DNA of 5,880 bases from JBPRGH01 sp051418055 (GTDB lineage Bacteria > Bacteroidota > Bacteroidia > Cytophagales > Cyclobacteriaceae): NCBI GenBank assembly GCA_051418055.1, contig JBPRGH010000024.1, forward strand, positions 1-5,880, written 5' to 3'. Each line of letters begins with the position of its first letter. The stretch's first letter is position 1. Positions 3,616 through 5,880 of this stretch are shown piece after piece. A program made the translations under genes and the position numbers. Under the pieces are notes generated by a model. The model made no database searches, was not told where the DNA came from, and saw only the letters and a program-made list of their open reading frames with translations.

Positions 3616-5880
3616 TGGATAATCAAAGGATACAATCTAAAGAAGGTTCATCAAGTAGTGATATTGATGTAAAACGTATAATTGATAGCACAATTAAATA
3701 TTGGTATTTAATTGTGCTATCAATATTAGTTGCTTTGTCTATAGCTTTTTTAATTAATAGATATACTACAAGAGTTTATACGGTGGATATGTCAATTTTA
3801 ATTAGAGAGGATAAGGAAAATATTGGAGCCGCAGATATTTTGTATAGCAATCCATTAGTACAATCATATAGAAATTTTTATAATGAAATTTATTTATTAA
3901 AAAGTTATCCATTAATTGAATCAACCATTAAAGATTTAGATCTATCAGCTAAAATAGTGGGTGAAGGTAGTATTAAATCTTCGGAGGTCTATAATGAAAA
4001 TATTAATATTGATATTTTAAATATCGACTCATTGGAAGTTGGGTTTAGACAATATCAGTTGAAAATACTTTCAGATTCAACATTTTTACTGTCAAATGAA
4101 TTAACCTCCAATAAATATAAATTTAATAAACCATTTAAACTTGATGGATTAAAGGTAAAATTTAATTTAAGTCAGAATATTAATCTAGAAAATCTAGAAA
4201 ATTCAGATTACATTTTTATCATTCAATCTCCAGCTATTTTAGCTGGCAGCTATTTAAATAGACTTAAAATAGATTGGGCAGAAGAAGGTGCTTCAGTCAT
4301 AAATTTATCCTTATCAGGCAGCACACCTAAAAAAGAAGTTGATTTTTTAAATACATTGGTAAAAAATTATGCGAAACGGGATCTAATGAAGAAAAATATT
4401 GCTGCAACTAGATCTCTTGAATTTATTGAAGAGCAGTTAAATAAAATATCTGACAGCCTTAGTGTATATGAAAATAAGCTTATTTCCTTTCAAAATAAAA
4501 ATCTTTTAACCGATTTAAGTGATGAAGGTAACCGGCTATTTGAAAAGCTTGCTTCTTTAGAGGAAAAATTATCTTCAATTAGAATTCAGCAAAATTATTT
4601 TGAGTATTTGATTGATTATTTAGAAAATATTGAAGAAACTGATAATTTAATTGTGTTACCTTCCAGTGTAGGAATTCAAGATCCAGTATTAAGTAGCTTA
4701 CTTGATAAATTTATGAATATTCAAATGCAATTGAATTCTTACACTTTGGAGGGAAGCGCAAACAATCCACTTTATAATAAATTAAAAGCAGAATTAGATA
4801 ATTTAAAAGTTGATATTCTTCAAAGCATTCGAAATGCAGCAAGAGCAAATGAAATTCAAGAGAATGCTTTAGATCAGCAACTCGTTTTGCTGGAGCAGCA
4901 AATCTCCGTTTTACCTGCACTAGAACGAAGATTAATAAATATAAGGAGGACATATAATTTAAACGAAAATATGTTTATTTTCCTCAGTCAAAAACATGCA
5001 GAAACAGGAATTACAAGGGCTTCTACAACCTCTGATGTAGATGTTATAAATCCTGCACGAGCAGCTGGTCCCATTTCCCCCAACCCCACAAGAAATTATT
5101 TAATAGCGTTTGCTTTAGGTTTAATTTTACCTGTTGGTTTGTTTATTATTAAGGAAATTACTAATAACAGGATTCTTTCAAAAGAAGATGTTGACTCGCT
5201 GACAAATATTTCATTTTTAGGAGGTGTAGGGCATAGTTCCAAATATGGTAATCTGGTAGTTTTGGAAAAGCCAAAAGGTGTTGTTGCTGAATCTTTTAGA
5301 GCACTAAGATCAAATTTAAATTATTTCTCTAAAGGCCAGGAGCATAAAATATTTATGATCACCAGCTCAATTAGTGGGGAAGGAAAAACATTTGCATCAT
5401 TAAATCTGGCAACCATTCTTGCTTTCTCTAACAAAAAGTCAATTTTAATCGGTGCTGATATGCGCAGGCCAAGGATTTTTGATGATTTAGGATTGCAAAA
5501 TAATATAGGGTTAAGCTCTTATTTATCTAATAATAAATTAATAGAAGAAGATGTTATCCAAAAAACTAAAATAGATTTTTTGGATCTGATAAGTGCAGGG
5601 CCTGTTCCGCCAAATCCAAATGAATTATTAATAACGGAAAGAATGACTGAACTTATAAATAATTTAAAATTAAAATATGATTATATAATTATTGATACAC
5701 CTCCAATTAATATTGTAGCAGATGCTATGGAGATAATAAAGTATGTTGATCACACAATTTTTCTGGTTAGACAAGGGTATACACCTAAAAAAGCTATAGA
5801 AAACATAGAATATTTATTTCATACTAAACAAATTCAAAATATAAGTATTGTCTTAAATGATATAAAAAGTACTGGCTATG
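3615..5880 (+). CDS. wzc: Wzc-type chain-length determinant fused to a BY-type tyrosine kinase (3' truncated)
   Basis: The frame is open for 755 codons and leaves the window without a stop. Residues 1-28 are cytoplasmic. TM1 is at about 30-47 (YWYLIVLSILVALSIAFLI). A Wzz domain and a long periplasmic helical region follow (coiled coil about 261-440), then a GNVR-type segment, the proline-rich PISPNPTRN and TM2 at about 496-512. The cytoplasmic kinase part has ESFRALRSNL (559-568), Walker A SGEGKT (587-592), Walker A' ILIGADMRRP (610-619) and Walker B IIIDTPP (691-697). The protein sits in the inner membrane, controls polymer length and export together with Wza, and is normally regulated by phosphorylation of a C-terminal tyrosine cluster, which lies beyond the window. 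The first Asp of Walker A' is Gly613; I recall such changes in Bacteroidota homologues. ATG 3615 overlaps the wza stop (TAATG) and no clear ribosome site is present, pointing to coupled translation. A perfect 20-bp inverted repeat covers codons 23-37. A 9-base tandem duplication at 4182-4199 encodes NLENLE. Confidence 0.93.
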   Translation, partial: MDNQRIQSKEGSSSSDIDVKRIIDSTIKYWYLIVLSILVALSIAFLINRYTTRVYTVDMSILIREDKENIGAADILYSNPLVQSYRNFYNEIYLLKSYPLIESTIKDLDLSAKIVGEGSIKSSEVYNENINIDILNIDSLEVGFRQYQLKILSDSTFLLSNELTSNKYKFNKPFKLDGLKVKFNLSQNINLENLENSDYIFIIQSPAILAGSYLNRLKIDWAEEGASVINLSLSGSTPKKEVDFLNTLVKNYAKRDLMKKNIAATRSLEFIEEQLNKISDSLSVYENKLISFQNKNLLTDLSDEGNRLFEKLASLEEKLSSIRIQQNYFEYLIDYLENIEETDNLIVLPSSVGIQDPVLSSLLDKFMNIQMQLNSYTLEGSANNPLYNKLKAELDNLKVDILQSIRNAARANEIQENALDQQLVLLEQQISVLPALERRLINIRRTYNLNENMFIFLSQKHAETGITRASTTSDVDVINPARAAGPISPNPTRNYLIAFALGLILPVGLFIIKEITNNRILSKEDVDSLTNISFLGGVGHSSKYGNLVVLEKPKGVVAESFRALRSNLNYFSKGQEHKIFMITSSISGEGKTFASLNLATILAFSNKKSILIGADMRRPRIFDDLGLQNNIGLSSYLSNNKLIEEDVIQKTKIDFLDLISAGPVPPNPNELLITERMTELINNLKLKYDYIIIDTPPINIVADAMEIIKYVDHTIFLVRQGYTPKKAIENIEYLFHTKQIQNISIVLNDIKSTGY
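3681..3724 (+). repeat. Perfect 20-bp inverted repeat with a 4-base loop inside wzc
   Basis: Bases 3681-3700 are the exact reverse complement of 3705-3724, with TTGG between them. The left arm begins ATTGATAGCAC and the right arm ends GTGCTATCAAT. It lies 66-109 bases after the wzc start and encodes residues 23-37, at the entry to TM1. No T-run follows, so it is not a standard terminator. In mRNA it would make a very stable hairpin. Confidence 0.85.

Noticed and set aside
3681..3724. Intrinsic terminator or invertible-promoter site at the wzc hairpin
   Set aside because: No T-run follows the stem, the arms are AT-rich and only four bases apart, and the reading frame passes straight through.
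4711..4953. Minus-strand open frame inside wzc
   Set aside because: Shadow of the coiled-coil region of wzc; no ribosome site or recognisable motif.

Overview
The window looks like the start of a capsule or exopolysaccharide locus in a member of the Bacteroidota. The evidence is the gene content: a UDP-GlcNAc 2-epimerase, a Bacteroidota-type winged-helix regulator with a nucleotidyltransferase-like tail, a Wza-type outer-membrane lipoprotein with a C-terminal membrane helix, and a Wzc-type chain-length protein fused to a tyrosine kinase. AT-rich coding and weak Shine-Dalgarno sites fit as well. Genus cannot be read from the sequence.

Layout. Bases 1-125 hold the last 40 codons of an unrecognised gene. 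Bases 126-387 carry three copies, two direct and one inverted, of an intergenic repeat built on CGTCATTGCGAG...CGAAGCAATCT. The last copy runs to just before the epimerase. wecB lies at 388-1443; the in-frame ATG at 334 is inside the repeat and is probably not used. The next 649 bases (1444-2092) contain no intact gene. They hold two extra copies of the last codons of wecB, each placed directly behind a short array of a 7-base repeat (TGCYCYW type), two more 7-base arrays, a possible decayed reading frame, and two small hairpins. A TTG-started regulator follows at 2093-2623, then a 179-base gap with a hairpin and a short direct repeat. wza (2803-3615) and wzc (3615-5880, cut by the window end) overlap by one base and form an operon that continues out of the window.

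How the genes work together. The epimerase would supply a ManNAc-type sugar nucleotide for the polymer. Wzc in the inner membrane would control polymerisation and couple it to Wza, the outer-membrane exit channel. The regulator probably controls this locus, but that is inferred from position only. The sampled wza/wzc rows are generally more AT-rich than those of wecB, so the export genes and wecB may have different histories.

The points most worth a second look are a perfect 20-bp inverted repeat with a 4-base loop inside the start of wzc (3681-3724) and the wecB tail copies behind heptamer arrays (1462-1695). No wholly new system is evident. Everything here is read by eye, without database searches.
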